Of a stretch of 64,000 nt of DNA, positions 46,440 through 55,547 are shown one piece after another. The stretch comes from Rhizobium lentis. Lineage in GTDB: Bacteria; Pseudomonadota; Alphaproteobacteria; Rhizobiales; Rhizobiaceae. The notes beneath the pieces are model-generated. The model searched no databases, was not told the DNA's origin, and saw only the letters and a list, made by a program, of their open reading frames with translations. Location of the stretch: NCBI RefSeq assembly GCF_014200175.1, contig NZ_JACHBD010000005.1, positions 62,001 to 126,000 on the forward strand, given 5' to 3'. Each line of letters starts with the position of its first letter. The stretch's first letter is position 1. Both the position numbers and the translations under genes were made by a program.

Positions 46440-47455
46440 GCAAACCACCTTCCCTCGAGAGGCATCCTTTTCGGGACACGATCTCTGACCTACGCTGCTG
46501 CTACCGCTAACACCGGACCGGAATTCCCTTCAACGACTGCTTGAAACAAGGGAAAACAACCTCTTAACGTGCCAATCGAAGACACGCTGGAAAACTGCGA
46601 TTTAGCGACCTGCCGGTTTCGGCATGAACCCGGCGGAAACGAATGGCGTCAACCGGCCGGCCGTAAGCCCCCGGCGTTACGCAATTTAACCCCTCTCTTG
46701 GATCGTGCGTTTGCTGACGAATCGAAAACAATCTGACATCGTTCGGAAGCGGATATAACAAAAAAAGCTTGGTTCGTTGCACAAAAATTCGACTTCAACG
46801 TGCAGGAACGCATGTCGGGGAGGCAAGCTGTTACTGGAACGCCACAGTAACGGCTCGCCCCCGGCGTCCAGGCTAAGTTTTTCAAGGTCAAAGAGGACAC
46901 GAGCGTCCGGTTCAAGAGGCCGATTACCTTCTCGGTCCCTTCACAGCCAAAAGGATGCATGAAGACAGCGCAATTTACGATGTCGCGGATGTTAAAGCCG
47001 GCCCCGATTGCAGGCGTCGCCTGGATAGTGAGATGACGGCGGACGATCTTTTGGCCAATGTCTGAGGCACAGTCCTGAGCGCTCTCCCGAATGGCGCGGG
47101 CAATGTCACTTCACCGTCGGTCGAAGCTGATAGGCGGCTGCAAAGCCATGCGGCGGGCTAGTCTAAAACGTGAATTCTATGGCAACAAGCCGGTCGCTGG
47201 CCTCGAAAGCCCTCGCCGCGCGCCAGCACCGTTGACCCCACTATTTTAGTGTCAGTGGCGAAAAGGGTATTAATGGAACCTGTGAGCGGAGGCCTTGCGC
47301 GAAGCATCGATGCAGACCATCAAAGCCCGCTTCGACCTTGTCGTCGCCGGCATGTGTTCGGTAGCGTACCAAAGCGTCCGATATGTCTTATTTAATATAT
47401 TTCTAATTTAGCAATGTTTAACTCATCCACTTGGTAGCAGGAGGACTGAGTAAGC
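46440..47455. other. 1-kb region without recognised genes
   Basis: It should hold the promoter of the adhesin operon at its left end. A minus-strand open frame from about 47090 to 46649 reads like protein (AIGAGFNIRDIVNC and MHPFGCEGTEK) but has no credible start or known relative and may be a relic. The right end holds the leader of the small plus-strand gene. Confidence 0.45.
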
Positions 47456-47635
47456 ATGCAGCATATTGAATCTCTCAAGAATGTTGAAACCAAACCCGTG
47501 TGGTCGGTAAAGGATTTCGCCAAGCGTCACCATCTCAATGATATCGAGGAAGCCCGCCTGCTGCAGCTATTCGGCCCCTTTGCGACAGCATCCGAACTTC
47601 TTCATAACGCCGAGCGAGCGCCTCGGTGGCGGTAG
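47456..47635 (+). CDS. Small conserved-type protein, 59 residues
   Basis: It starts MQHIESLKNVETKPVW and continues SVKDFAKRHHLNDIEEARLL, then LFGPFATASELLHNA, ending RAPRWR. A strong AGGAGG lies 11 bases before the ATG. It resembles small rhizobial proteins of unknown function with an FGPFA...ELL pattern; that resemblance is from memory. Its 3' end overlaps the IS481 remnant on the other strand, so the C-terminus could have been altered by the insertion. Confidence 0.6.
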   Translation: MQHIESLKNVETKPVWSVKDFAKRHHLNDIEEARLLQLFGPFATASELLHNAERAPRWR

Positions 47636-47860
47636 TTTTACGATGGCTGATCGCCGGCCGGGCGTCCTTCGCAGTGAATTCGTGCGGCGGAAAGCGACGA
47701 TAACGGCCTCCTCCTCGACGGATAGCACCGTCGATCTCGGCTCTTTCGGGCCAGTCGGAAGGTTCGCAACGGAGGACCGCTTCCGCCATTTGGCGATGGC
47801 CTTCTGATCGATCCCGTAACGCTTCGAAAGCGTTCTCGGGTTCTCTTGACTTTGATCCAT
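47570..47860 (-). mobile_element. IS481-type transposase remnant
   Basis: The minus strand encodes SQENPRTLSKRYGIDQKAIA, then KWRKRSSVANLPTGPKEPRS and STVLSVEEEAVIVAFRR, the N-terminal helix-turn-helix part of IS481-family transposases. After VAFRR the match shifts to another frame (AISHRKTTATEALARRYEE) and then stops. The catalytic part and both ends are missing, so the element is dead. Confidence 0.7.
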
Positions 47861-47985
47861 CGGAGACAGGTGCGGCAAGCCGATTGTAGCGCAACGCGCC
47901 CAGGAAAGTCCGGGCGCGCCAATGGGCCATGCGGGGCGAACCCGCGCAGGCGTTTACCCTCCGACCCCAGCCCCGAAGCGACGCC
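47855..47985 (-). mobile_element. IS630-type transposase remnant
   Basis: Pieces in two frames, ASLRGWG, GKRLRGFAPHG and HWRARTFLGALRYNRLAAP, follow the order of the central IS630 transposase region (RGWAPRG...HGHWKTMTFLAALR). The fragment has several frameshifts and is only about 130 bp, wedged between the repA and IS481 remnants. Confidence 0.5.
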
Positions 47986-48002
47986 AGCCGCCAGGGATTC
48001 AT

Positions 48003-48271
48003 TGATTTGGCCGAGCGTATAGGAGCGCCGGCCATTCTGGGAAAGCTCCGGCTGCGGCCCCTTTGCCATCCAGCGAAAGCTGGCGAAGATAGCCGTCGGA
48101 AACGCCGATCATCTGAGCGGCTTCGCCAGAGGAGAACGTGCGCAGCGTCTTCTGCGAAAGCGGCGGAAACAGCTTGTCGCGCAGCAGCTTCAATTGCCGC
48201 GAAAGCTGGTTCGCATGCCGCTCGATCCGCACATCTGTCGTCGATACGCTAATGTTGTCCAAAACACCCAA
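48003..48271 (-). pseudogene. repA: repA (repABC partition ATPase) N-terminal fragment
   Basis: From a TTG at 48271 the frame reads ISVSTTDVRIERHANQLS, LRDKLFPPLSQKTLRTFSSG and GEAAQMIGVSDGYLRQLSLD, the N-terminus of rhizobial RepA proteins. In the C4 run at 48058-48061 an extra base shifts the frame; the next frame continues KGPQPELSQNGRRSYTLGQI, as expected. Homology stops near 48003, before the Walker ATPase motifs, where IS remnants begin. It cannot be functional. RepA with RepB partitions repABC plasmids, so this is a relic of a former or duplicated replicon locus. Confidence 0.85.
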
Positions 48272-48378
48272 TCCTTTTCGATGCGCTTTTCTGTCAACTT
48301 AGCGTCAAAAAGCGTATCGAAAACGACACGATTCGGGATTTGCGGCAACAATAGGGGCCGGGGCCTCATCGTCGGCCC

Positions 48379-48396
48379 AGTTGGCCGCGGCCAACT
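48379..48396. promoter_or_regulatory. parS-like centromere palindrome (repABC type)
   Basis: An 18-bp perfect palindrome whose core, GTTGGCCGCGGCCAAC (48380-48395), fits the repABC parS consensus GTTNNNNGCNNNNAAC at every fixed position. It lies about 110 bp upstream of the repA fragment, a position in which parS sites occur in some repABC plasmids. RepB would bind it if one with matching specificity is present in the cell. Confidence 0.7.
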
Positions 48397-48400
48397 CCCC

Positions 48401-48445
48401 ACCTGCCCTTGCGGTGGTCCGGCTTTTTCGGCAAGACCGGCAGGT
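48401..48445 (+). promoter_or_regulatory. Leader hairpin just upstream of cobF
   Basis: ACCTGCC (48401-48407) pairs with GGCAGGT (48439-48445), and CTTGC with GCAAG inside it, giving a 12-bp stem with a 3-base bulge. It ends six bases before the cobF ribosome-binding site GGAG (48451-48454). It could influence cobF translation or be left over from the rep leader. The segment AAGACCGGCAGG recalls part of a B12 box, but the rest of a cobalamin riboswitch is absent. Confidence 0.4.
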
Positions 48446-48462
48446 ATCATCGGAGTATCGGC

Positions 48463-49227
48463 GTGAAGCACATCCATATCATCGGCATCGGCACGGGCAA
48501 CCCGGAGCACGTCACCATACAGGCAATCAATGCGATGAACGCCGCCGACGTGATCTTCCTGCCGCTCAAGGGCGCGGCCAAGGAAGAGCTTGCCGAGGTC
48601 CGCCGCGAGATCTGCGAGCGATATATCACACGGCCGGGGATCCGGATCTCAGAATTCGCAGTACCACAGCGACAGACGGCCGACAGAAGTTACGCGCAAA
48701 GCGTCGACGCCTGGCATGGCGAGATCGCCCATATCTATGCAGAATTGATCGCCGGCTTGCCCGAGGATGGCAGCGGCGCCTTTCTGGTCTGGGGCGATCC
48801 CAGTCTCTACGACAGCACGATCCGCATCATCGAACGGGTGCGGCAGCAAGCCCACCTGGATTTCGATTACAGTGTCGTTCCCGGCATCACCAGCATCCAG
48901 GCCCTGGCGGCCAGCCATAAAATCCCGATCAATCTCGTCGGCAAGCCGATCGAAATTACCACCGGACGTCGACTGGCGCGGGAGGGGCTCCACGTGTCGA
49001 CGACGGTCGTCATGCTCGACGGCGAACAGGCTTTTGCCAAGATTGACGACCCAGATGCCGAGATTTTCTGGGGCGCCTATCTCGGTACCGAGGACGAGAT
49101 CGTTCGATCAGGAAGGCTCGGCGATGTCGCGGCCGATATCCTGACACTCAGGAGCGAGGCCCGGCAACGGCATGGCTGGATCATGGACATCTATCTCCTG
49201 CGCAAGGGACGGGATTTCGAGGAATAG
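48463..49227 (+). CDS. cobF: Precorrin-6A synthase (deacetylating) CobF
   Basis: 254 residues of the SAM-dependent tetrapyrrole methylase family. It has an N-terminal IIGIGTGNPEHVTIQAI (the family GxGxGxP start), the middle FLVWGDPSLYDS and VVPGITSIQALAA. CobF adds the C-1 methyl group and releases acetate from precorrin-5 in the aerobic B12 pathway. I chose the GTG at 48463, which has GGAG at the right distance; the open frame extends upstream through the leader hairpin, which is unlikely. It is the first gene of the cob block. Confidence 0.9.
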   Translation: MKHIHIIGIGTGNPEHVTIQAINAMNAADVIFLPLKGAAKEELAEVRREICERYITRPGIRISEFAVPQRQTADRSYAQSVDAWHGEIAHIYAELIAGLPEDGSGAFLVWGDPSLYDSTIRIIERVRQQAHLDFDYSVVPGITSIQALAASHKIPINLVGKPIEITTGRRLAREGLHVSTTVVMLDGEQAFAKIDDPDAEIFWGAYLGTEDEIVRSGRLGDVAADILTLRSEARQRHGWIMDIYLLRKGRDFEE

Positions 49228-49298
49228 CCGGCCGACCGTTTCCATCATGTTTTGCCGCGTCTGCCGCGATCATGTAAGACACGGACAGAGGATTAAGA

Positions 49299-50681
49299 AT
49301 GGGCATAGAGACCGCCAAGGCGATCGACAGAAGAGACGCGACGGACGGCCGTGATCGCGCGGCGGCGAAGAGGCGCGCGCGCGGCGCCTGCCCCGCCCTT
49401 GCCGCGCCGATGCCGACGGGTGATGGCCTGCTCGTGCGGCTGCGGCCGGCCGGCGGCGCGTTGACGCTCTCGCAATTCTCCGCTCTTGCTCACTCATCTG
49501 CGGCGCATGGAAATGGTATTCTCGAGATCACCGCGCGCGGCAATCTGCAGATCCGCGGGCTGCGGGCCGAGACGGTCGGACAGCTCGCTTCCGATATCGA
49601 TGCCGCCGAGATCACCGTGCCTGCCGGGCCGGCGATCGAGATCTCGCCGCTGCATGGCATCGACCCGGAGCAGGCTAGCGATCCGGCCGCAATGGAACTG
49701 GCCCTGCGCGGCAAGCTTCAGGAACTACTCGCCTCGCCGCGGCTTGCGCCGAAACTGTCGATCGTCATCGACGGCGGTGGGGTCTTCGGCTTGTCGGCGC
49801 TTTCCGCCGATATTCGTGTCGTCGCACTATCCCAAGCGCATTGGCTTGTCGCCATCAACGGCGATGGTGCGACCGCAACGCCGGTCGCGGTCGGCCCTGC
49901 GGAGGCAGCCGTCTCGGCCGTTGGCGAAATCCTGGTTCTGCTGGCAATGCGCGGGCAGGGCAGTCGGGCACGGGATATCGATCCGGTGCTTCTGCGAACA
50001 CATTTTCCCGCCACGGCCGCTATCCGATCCACTCAGTCGTGCTCGGCAAGGATGCCGCTACCGGGCCTGCATAGGCTGGCGGACGGCAAAGCCGTACTCG
50101 GCGTGCGGCCGGAGTTCGGGCAGACGAGAGCGTCCGACCTGACCGCGCTGCTCGATCTCGCCAAGGCCTCCGGCGCAACGGCCATCCGGCTGGCGCCGGG
50201 TCGCGGTTTCTTCTTCCTTGGCCTGTCTGCAGAGAAAGTGCCGGCGATCGAGGCCGCGGCCGCCCAATATGGCTTCAGCGCGCAACCCGGCGAGAAAGCC
50301 GAGCATATCGCCGCCTGCGCCGGCGCCGGCGCCTGCGGCTCCGCCTTCTACGAGACACGAACGCTGGCCCGCCGCATCCTGGCTGCCGCACCCGACCTGT
50401 TCGACGGGTCGCTGACGCTGCATCTCTCCGGCTGTGCCAAAGGCTGCGCACATGCGCGCCAAGCGCTGACCCTGACCGGGACGGCTGAAGGTTACGATCT
50501 CATCTTCAACGGGTTGGCAATGGATCAGCCGGATGAACGGATCGCTGGCGGACGGATCGATTTCGCTATAGAGAGGCTCGCCCGCTCCATCGAAGATAAC
50601 AGAGGCGCTGGCGAATCGACCGCCGCCTGCCTTACACGGCTTGGCGCAACCGGCCTTTCGAAGACGCTGCGACAGGAATAG
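49299..50681 (+). CDS. cobG: Precorrin-3B synthase CobG
   Basis: 460 residues, related to sulfite/nitrite reductases. Two ferredoxin-like halves are followed by the cluster-binding cysteines ACAGAGACGSA and LSGCAKGCAH, the Cx5C...Cx3C set for a 4Fe-4S centre. CobG is the oxygen-using ring-contraction enzyme that marks the aerobic route. The first ~35 residues are a basic, probably flexible extension. AGAGGA precedes the ATG. It lies 71 bp after cobF. Confidence 0.92.
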   Translation: MGIETAKAIDRRDATDGRDRAAAKRRARGACPALAAPMPTGDGLLVRLRPAGGALTLSQFSALAHSSAAHGNGILEITARGNLQIRGLRAETVGQLASDIDAAEITVPAGPAIEISPLHGIDPEQASDPAAMELALRGKLQELLASPRLAPKLSIVIDGGGVFGLSALSADIRVVALSQAHWLVAINGDGATATPVAVGPAEAAVSAVGEILVLLAMRGQGSRARDIDPVLLRTHFPATAAIRSTQSCSARMPLPGLHRLADGKAVLGVRPEFGQTRASDLTALLDLAKASGATAIRLAPGRGFFFLGLSAEKVPAIEAAAAQYGFSAQPGEKAEHIAACAGAGACGSAFYETRTLARRILAAAPDLFDGSLTLHLSGCAKGCAHARQALTLTGTAEGYDLIFNGLAMDQPDERIAGGRIDFAIERLARSIEDNRGAGESTAACLTRLGATGLSKTLRQE

Positions 50682-50683
50682 GA

Positions 50684-51316
50684 ATGCCAGACTACGATTA
50701 TATCCGCAGCGGCGACGCAATCTACGAGCGCTCCTTTGCGATCATCCGCGCCGAGGCCGATCTTTCGCGCTTCACCGAAGATCAGGCCGAGATCGCCGTG
50801 CGCATGATCCATGCCTGCGGACTGGTCGAAGCGGCGGACGATTTTGTCTTTTCCGCCGATGTCGTCAGCGCGGCGCGCGAAGCGCTGAAAGGTGGGGCGC
50901 CGATCTTCTGCGACGCGGAAATGGTCGCTCAGGGCGTTACCAGGGCACGGCTACCGGCGATGAACGAGGTGATCTGCACGTTGCGCGATCCCGCCACGCC
51001 GGAGCTTGCGGTTAAGACCGGCAACACGCGCTCGGCGGCCGCCATGCATCTGTGGGTCGACCGGCTCGGCGGAAGCATCGTCGCGATCGGCAATGCGCCG
51101 ACGGCGCTGTTCCACCTGCTCGAACTCTTGCGCGATGGCGCCCCGAAACCCGCTGCCATCCTCGGCATGCCCGTTGGTTTTGTCGGCGCGGCGGAATCGA
51201 AGGATGCGCTGGCGGAAAATTCCTATGGCGTCCCCTTTGCCATCGTGCGCGGCCGGCTCGGCGGCAGCGCCATGACGGCGGCCGCCATCAATGCGCTGGC
51301 GAGGCCGGGCCTATGA
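50684..51316 (+). CDS. cobH: Precorrin-8X methylmutase CobH
   Basis: 210 residues of the CbiC/CobH family. It contains IAVRMIHACGLVEAADD, whose His is the catalytic residue for moving the C-11 methyl group to C-12, and the later KTGNTRSAAAMHLW and GMPVGFVGAAESK segments. The product is hydrogenobyrinic acid. It starts two bases after cobG and overlaps cobI by 4 bp. Confidence 0.93.
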   Translation: MPDYDYIRSGDAIYERSFAIIRAEADLSRFTEDQAEIAVRMIHACGLVEAADDFVFSADVVSAAREALKGGAPIFCDAEMVAQGVTRARLPAMNEVICTLRDPATPELAVKTGNTRSAAAMHLWVDRLGGSIVAIGNAPTALFHLLELLRDGAPKPAAILGMPVGFVGAAESKDALAENSYGVPFAIVRGRLGGSAMTAAAINALARPGL

Positions 51317-52044
51317 CAAGGCAAGGCCGCCTGATCGGCGTCGGCACGGGTCCCGGCGACCCGGAGCTCCTGACCCTTAAAGCCGTCCGCGCCATCAAAG
51401 ATGCCGACGTCATTGCTTACTTCGCCAAAGAGGGCAGGGGCGGCAACGGCAAGGCGATCGTCGAGCCGCTGTTGAACTCCGGCGTGACGCTGCTGCCGCT
51501 CTATTATCCCGTCACCACCGAAATCGACAAGAACGACGAGCGTTACCGTAGCCTGATCACCCTGTTCTATGACCAGTCGGCCGAGGCAATCGCCGGACAT
51601 CTCGATGCCGGGCAAACCGTCGCCGTGCTCAGCGAAGGCGATCCGCTCTTCTACGGCTCCTACATGCACCTGCATGTCAGACTTTCCCAGCGCTACCCGA
51701 CGGAAGTGATCCCCGGCATCAGCGCCATGTCGGGCTGCTGGTCATTGGCCGGCATGCCGATCGTCCAGGGAGATGATGTGCTTTCCGTACTGCCCGGTAC
51801 GATGGCCGAGGCCGAGCTGACGCGCCGCCTGGCCGATACGCAGGCCGCCGTCATCATGAAGGTCGGCCGCAATCTGCCGAAAATCCGCCGGGCGCTGGAA
51901 ACTGCCGGACGACTCGGTGAAGCCGTCTATGTCGAACGCGGCACCATGGCGAACGCGGCCATGGCAAAGCTTGCCGACAGGGCAGATGGCGATGCGCCGT
52001 ATTTTTCGCTCGTCCTGGTGCCGGGTTGGGAGGGCAGCCGATGA
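51313..52044 (+). CDS. cobI: Precorrin-2 C20-methyltransferase CobI
   Basis: 243 residues of the tetrapyrrole methylase family with LIGVGTGPGDPELLTLKAV at the N-terminus, AVLSEGDPLFYGSY and EVIPGISAMSG. It methylates precorrin-2 at C-20. I chose the ATG at 51313, overlapping the cobH stop by 4 bp, over an upstream extension of the frame into cobH. Confidence 0.92.
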   Translation: MTRQGRLIGVGTGPGDPELLTLKAVRAIKDADVIAYFAKEGRGGNGKAIVEPLLNSGVTLLPLYYPVTTEIDKNDERYRSLITLFYDQSAEAIAGHLDAGQTVAVLSEGDPLFYGSYMHLHVRLSQRYPTEVIPGISAMSGCWSLAGMPIVQGDDVLSVLPGTMAEAELTRRLADTQAAVIMKVGRNLPKIRRALETAGRLGEAVYVERGTMANAAMAKLADRADGDAPYFSLVLVPGWEGSR

Positions 52045-52805
52045 GCGGCGCGCTTTTCGTGATCGGCACCGGCCCCGGCAATCCCGAACAGATGACGCCG
52101 GAAGCGCTGGCCGCCGTCGATGCGGCAACGGATTTCTTCGGTTATGGCCCTTATCTCGACAGGCTGCAGCTCCGCGACGACCAACTGCGCCATGCCTCGG
52201 ACAATCGGGAAGAGCTCGACAGGGCAGGGGCGGCCCTTTCGATGGCAGCGGGGGGCGCCAAGGTCTGCGTCGTCTCCGGCGGCGACCCCGGTGTCTTCGC
52301 CATGGCTGCCGCTGTCTGCGAGGCGATCGAGAATGGGCCAGCAACCTGGCGCGCGGTCGATCTCACCATCCTGCCCGGCATCACGGCGATGCTGGCGGTG
52401 GCGGCAAGAGCCGGGGCACCGCTCGGCCACGATTTCTGCGCCATCTCGCTGTCCGACAATCTAAAGCCTTGGAATATAATAGAAAACCGCCTCGAATTGG
52501 GGGCAAGGGCCGGCTTGGTCATCGCCCTTTATAATCCGATCAGCCGGGCCCGGCCCTGGCAGCTCGGCGAGGCCTTCAAGCTGTTGCGCGAGCATCTGCC
52601 GGCAACGACACCGGTTATTTTCGGGCGCGCGGCCGGGCGGCCGGACGAACGTATCGCCGTACAGCCGCTGTCCCAGGCTGATGCCTCGATGGCCGATATG
52701 GCGACCTGCATCATCATCGGCTCGGCCGAAACGCGGATCGTCACGCGGCCCGGCAAGCCGGATCTCGTCTACACCCCGCGTTTCATGGCGGAGGGGAAGA
52801 GGTGA
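52041..52805 (+). CDS. cobJ: Precorrin-3B C17-methyltransferase CobJ
   Basis: 254 residues with LFVIGTGPGNPEQMTPEAL, VCVVSGGDPGVFAMAA and FCAISLSDNLKPW, the CobJ/CbiH pattern. It methylates C-17 and completes ring contraction. The ATG at 52041 overlaps the cobI stop by 4 bp. Its 3' end overlaps that of the convergent cobK gene by 37 bp. Confidence 0.92.
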   Translation: MSGALFVIGTGPGNPEQMTPEALAAVDAATDFFGYGPYLDRLQLRDDQLRHASDNREELDRAGAALSMAAGGAKVCVVSGGDPGVFAMAAAVCEAIENGPATWRAVDLTILPGITAMLAVAARAGAPLGHDFCAISLSDNLKPWNIIENRLELGARAGLVIALYNPISRARPWQLGEAFKLLREHLPATTPVIFGRAAGRPDERIAVQPLSQADASMADMATCIIIGSAETRIVTRPGKPDLVYTPRFMAEGKR

Positions 52806-53539
52806 TCGACCGCCGCCAGCGCCGCCTCGACAGTTTCGACCGTCTTGACCATGGACGCTTGCACACGCGTGACCATCATCACCTCGATGCCGAGCAGGCG
52901 GGCTGCCTCGATCTTCGCATAGGTGGCGCCGCCGCCGCTGTTCTTGGCAATGATGACATCGATATGGTGCTGTCTCAGCAGAGCCAATTCGCCTTCCAGC
53001 GTGAACGGACCACGATCGAGGATATAATCGACATTCACGAGCGTAAGCGGCGGCTCGACGGGGTCGACGCTGCGAACGAGATAGCGATGCTGCGCTGCCG
53101 CTTCGGCATAATGCGCACCCTGCCGGCCCGTTGCCAGGAAAACATGGCGGGGGGAGGGGCCAAGCGCCTCAATGGCTGCCGGAATGCTCCGCACTTCCCG
53201 CCAATTGTCGCCCGGCAGGCGCTCCCATTCAGGACGACGCAGAGCGATCGCGGTTATGCCGGTGGCCTCGGCAGCATGAGCGGCATTGGCGGAGATGCGC
53301 TCGGCGAAGGGATGCGTGGCGTCGATCAGCAGATCATATCCGCCCCCGTTCAGGAAATCGGCCAGCGCCGCAGCGCCGCCGAAGCCACCGATGCGAACCG
53401 GAACCGGCTGCGCAGCCGGTTTTTCGGTACGACCGGCCAGCGACAGAAGGATATTGCAATCGTCACGCGCCGCGAGCGCTTCGGCGAGCAGGCGCGCCTC
53501 ACTCGTGCCGCCGAGGATCAGAATGCGAGGCCGTCCCAT
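52769..53539 (-). CDS. cobK: Precorrin-6A reductase CobK
   Basis: 256 residues of the CobK/CbiJ family: RILILGGTSEARLLAEAL at the N-terminus (nucleotide-binding start), YDLLIDATHPFAERISANA in the middle, and VIIAKNSGGGATYAKIEAA near the end. It reduces precorrin-6A with NADPH. It is the only cob gene on the minus strand. Its ATG (53537-53539) shares two bases with the cobL ATG on the other strand (CATG), so the two starts are back to back. Confidence 0.92.
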   Translation of the reverse strand: MGRPRILILGGTSEARLLAEALAARDDCNILLSLAGRTEKPAAQPVPVRIGGFGGAAALADFLNGGGYDLLIDATHPFAERISANAAHAAEATGITAIALRRPEWERLPGDNWREVRSIPAAIEALGPSPRHVFLATGRQGAHYAEAAAQHRYLVRSVDPVEPPLTLVNVDYILDRGPFTLEGELALLRQHHIDVIIAKNSGGGATYAKIEAARLLGIEVMMVTRVQASMVKTVETVEAALAAVDHLFPSAMKRGV

Positions 53540-54776
53540 GTCTGATCTCTCTCCTCCTGGCAATCAGCCCTGGCTCACTATTATCGGCATCGGGGAAGAT
53601 GGTCCAGAAGGGCTGGGCGAGGAGGCGAAAAGGCTGATCGCCAGCGCACCGGCCGTCTTTGGCGGCGCACGGCATCATGCGCTTGCGGCGCAGCTGATAT
53701 CAGGTGAGAGGTTTTCCTGGCAGAGCCCATTCGCGCGCTCGATCGAGGCCATCCTTACAAGGCGCGGCACGCCGGTCGTCGTGCTCGCCTCAGGCGATCC
53801 GTTTCTCCATGGCGTCGGCGCAACGCTCTCCCGCCATTTGGCGGTGGAAGAGATGCGCACCATACCGGCGCCGTCGGCCTTCAGCCTTGCCGCCTCGCGG
53901 CTTGGCTGGTCGCTGCAGGACATCGCGACGATTTCGCTGCACGGTCGGCCGATCGACTTGATCCGGCCGCATCTGCACCCTGGGCGGCGGATCATCGTGC
54001 TGACGTCGGACGAGAACGGGCCTCGCGCGCTGGCAAACCTGCTTACCGCCGATGGTTTCGGTCAGTCACAGCTTACCGTTCTCGAGGCGCTGGGCGGCTC
54101 GCGGGAACGGCGCAGAAGCGCGATCGCGGCGGATTTCGATCTTGCGGACATCGATCCCCTCAATGTCTGCGCCCTCGCTGTCACGGCAGGGGAGGGGGCG
54201 CGCATTCTGCCTTTCGTCGCCGGGCTCGAGGACGAACTGTTCGAGCATGACGGACAAATCACCAAACGCGAAATCCGGGCAATGACGCTGTCGGCGCTCG
54301 CGCCGCGGCACGGTCAACTGCTCTGGGATATCGGCGCGGGTTCGGGATCGATCGGCATCGAATGGATGCTTGCCGATCCGTCGCTGAAGACGATTGCCAT
54401 CGAGCAATCGCCGGAGCGGGCGGCGCGGATCGCCCGCAACGCATCCGCTTTCGGCGTGCCGCATCTCGCCGTCGTCGAAGGCGCAGCACCCGGCGCGCTT
54501 GTGGGCCTGCCGAAACCGGATGCGATCTTCCTCGGCGGCGGCGGCGGCGGCAGCGAGGCTGGCGTCATCGATGCCGCGATTGCGGCGCTGAAGCGGGGAG
54601 GGCGGCTCGTCGCCAATGCCGTGACGCTGGAGATGGAAGCCGTGCTGCTCTGCGAACATGCAAAGCGCGGCGGCTCGCTCACGCGCATCGAAATAGCGCG
54701 CGCCGGCGCCTTAGGCGGCATGAGCGGCTGGCGGCCGGCCATGCCGGTGACGCAGTGGCGCTGGACGAAAGGATGA
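53538..54776 (+). CDS. cobL: Precorrin-6Y C5,15-methyltransferase (decarboxylating) CobL
   Basis: 412 residues, a CbiE-CbiT fusion. The N-terminal methylase domain has [14 protein letters not shown] and [14 protein letters not shown]; the C-terminal class-I methyltransferase domain (from about residue 230) has [18 protein letters not shown] and a Gly-rich [13 protein letters not shown]. It methylates C-5 and C-15 and decarboxylates the C-12 acetate chain. I chose the ATG at 53538, which gives [13 protein letters not shown] and overlaps the divergent cobK start; an upstream extension would run through cobK. Confidence 0.92.
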   Translation: MSDLSPPGNQPWLTIIGIGEDGPEGLGEEAKRLIASAPAVFGGARHHALAAQLISGERFSWQSPFARSIEAILTRRGTPVVVLASGDPFLHGVGATLSRHLAVEEMRTIPAPSAFSLAASRLGWSLQDIATISLHGRPIDLIRPHLHPGRRIIVLTSDENGPRALANLLTADGFGQSQLTVLEALGGSRERRRSAIAADFDLADIDPLNVCALAVTAGEGARILPFVAGLEDELFEHDGQITKREIRAMTLSALAPRHGQLLWDIGAGSGSIGIEWMLADPSLKTIAIEQSPERAARIARNASAFGVPHLAVVEGAAPGALVGLPKPDAIFLGGGGGGSEAGVIDAAIAALKRGGRLVANAVTLEMEAVLLCEHAKRGGSLTRIEIARAGALGGMSGWRPAMPVTQWRWTKG

Positions 54777-54780
54777 CGGA

Positions 54781-55539
54781 ATGACGGTGCATTTCATCGG
54801 CGCGGGGCCAGGGGCTGCGGATCTGATCACGGTGCGTGGCCGCGATCTCATCGCCCGGTGCCCGGTCTGTCTCTATGCCGGTTCGATCGTCTCTCCAGAC
54901 CTGCTGCAATATTGCCCGCCGGGCGCGCGTATCGTCGATACCGCGCCGATGTCACTCGACGAGATTGAGGCGGAATATCTCGCCGCTGCGACTGCCGGGC
55001 AGGATGTCGCGAGGCTGCATTCCGGTGATCTCTCGGTCTGGAGTGCGGTGGCCGAGCAGGTGCGCCGGCTGCAAAAACACGGCATCGCCTATACGATGAC
55101 GCCGGGTGTTCCGGCCTTTGCCGCCGCTGCCTCAGTGCTCGGCCGCGAACTGACGATCCCGACCGTGGCCCAGAGCCTGGTGCTCACCCGCGTTTCCGGC
55201 CGCGCCTCGCCGATGCCGAATGACGAGACGCTGGCGAAATTCGGCGCCACCGGCGCCACGCTGGCGATCCATCTGGCAATCCATGCGCTGAAGCAGGTGG
55301 TGGCGGAATTGACGCCGCTCTACGGCGCCGACTGCCCGGTCGCGATCGTGGTCAAGGCCTCCTGGCCGGACGAGCGCGTGCTGCGGGGAACACTCCGCGA
55401 TATTGCGGCAAAGGTTGCGGCCGAGCCGATCGAACGCACGGCGATCATCTTCGTCGGCCCATCGCTTGCGGCAGAGGATTTTCGCGAGAGCTCGCTCTAC
55501 GACCCCGCCTATCAGCGCCGGTTCAGGGGCCGCGAATAG
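54781..55539 (+). CDS. cobM: Precorrin-4 C11-methyltransferase CobM
   Basis: 252 residues with [31 protein letters not shown] and [19 protein letters not shown], the CobM/CbiF pattern. It methylates precorrin-4 at C-11. It lies four bases after cobL and is followed by a strong stem-loop. Confidence 0.93.
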   Translation: MTVHFIGAGPGAADLITVRGRDLIARCPVCLYAGSIVSPDLLQYCPPGARIVDTAPMSLDEIEAEYLAAATAGQDVARLHSGDLSVWSAVAEQVRRLQKHGIAYTMTPGVPAFAAAASVLGRELTIPTVAQSLVLTRVSGRASPMPNDETLAKFGATGATLAIHLAIHALKQVVAELTPLYGADCPVAIVVKASWPDERVLRGTLRDIAAKVAAEPIERTAIIFVGPSLAAEDFRESSLYDPAYQRRFRGRE

Positions 55540-55547
55540 AGTGATGC

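Noticed and set aside
46649..47090. Minus-strand frame reading MHPFGCEGTEK and surroundings
   Set aside because: It looks somewhat protein-like but has no credible start or known family; kept only as a possible relic in the intergenic entry.
48300..48462. Cobalamin riboswitch upstream of cobF
   Set aside because: Only a fragment resembling the end of a B12 box is present; the other conserved blocks are missing.
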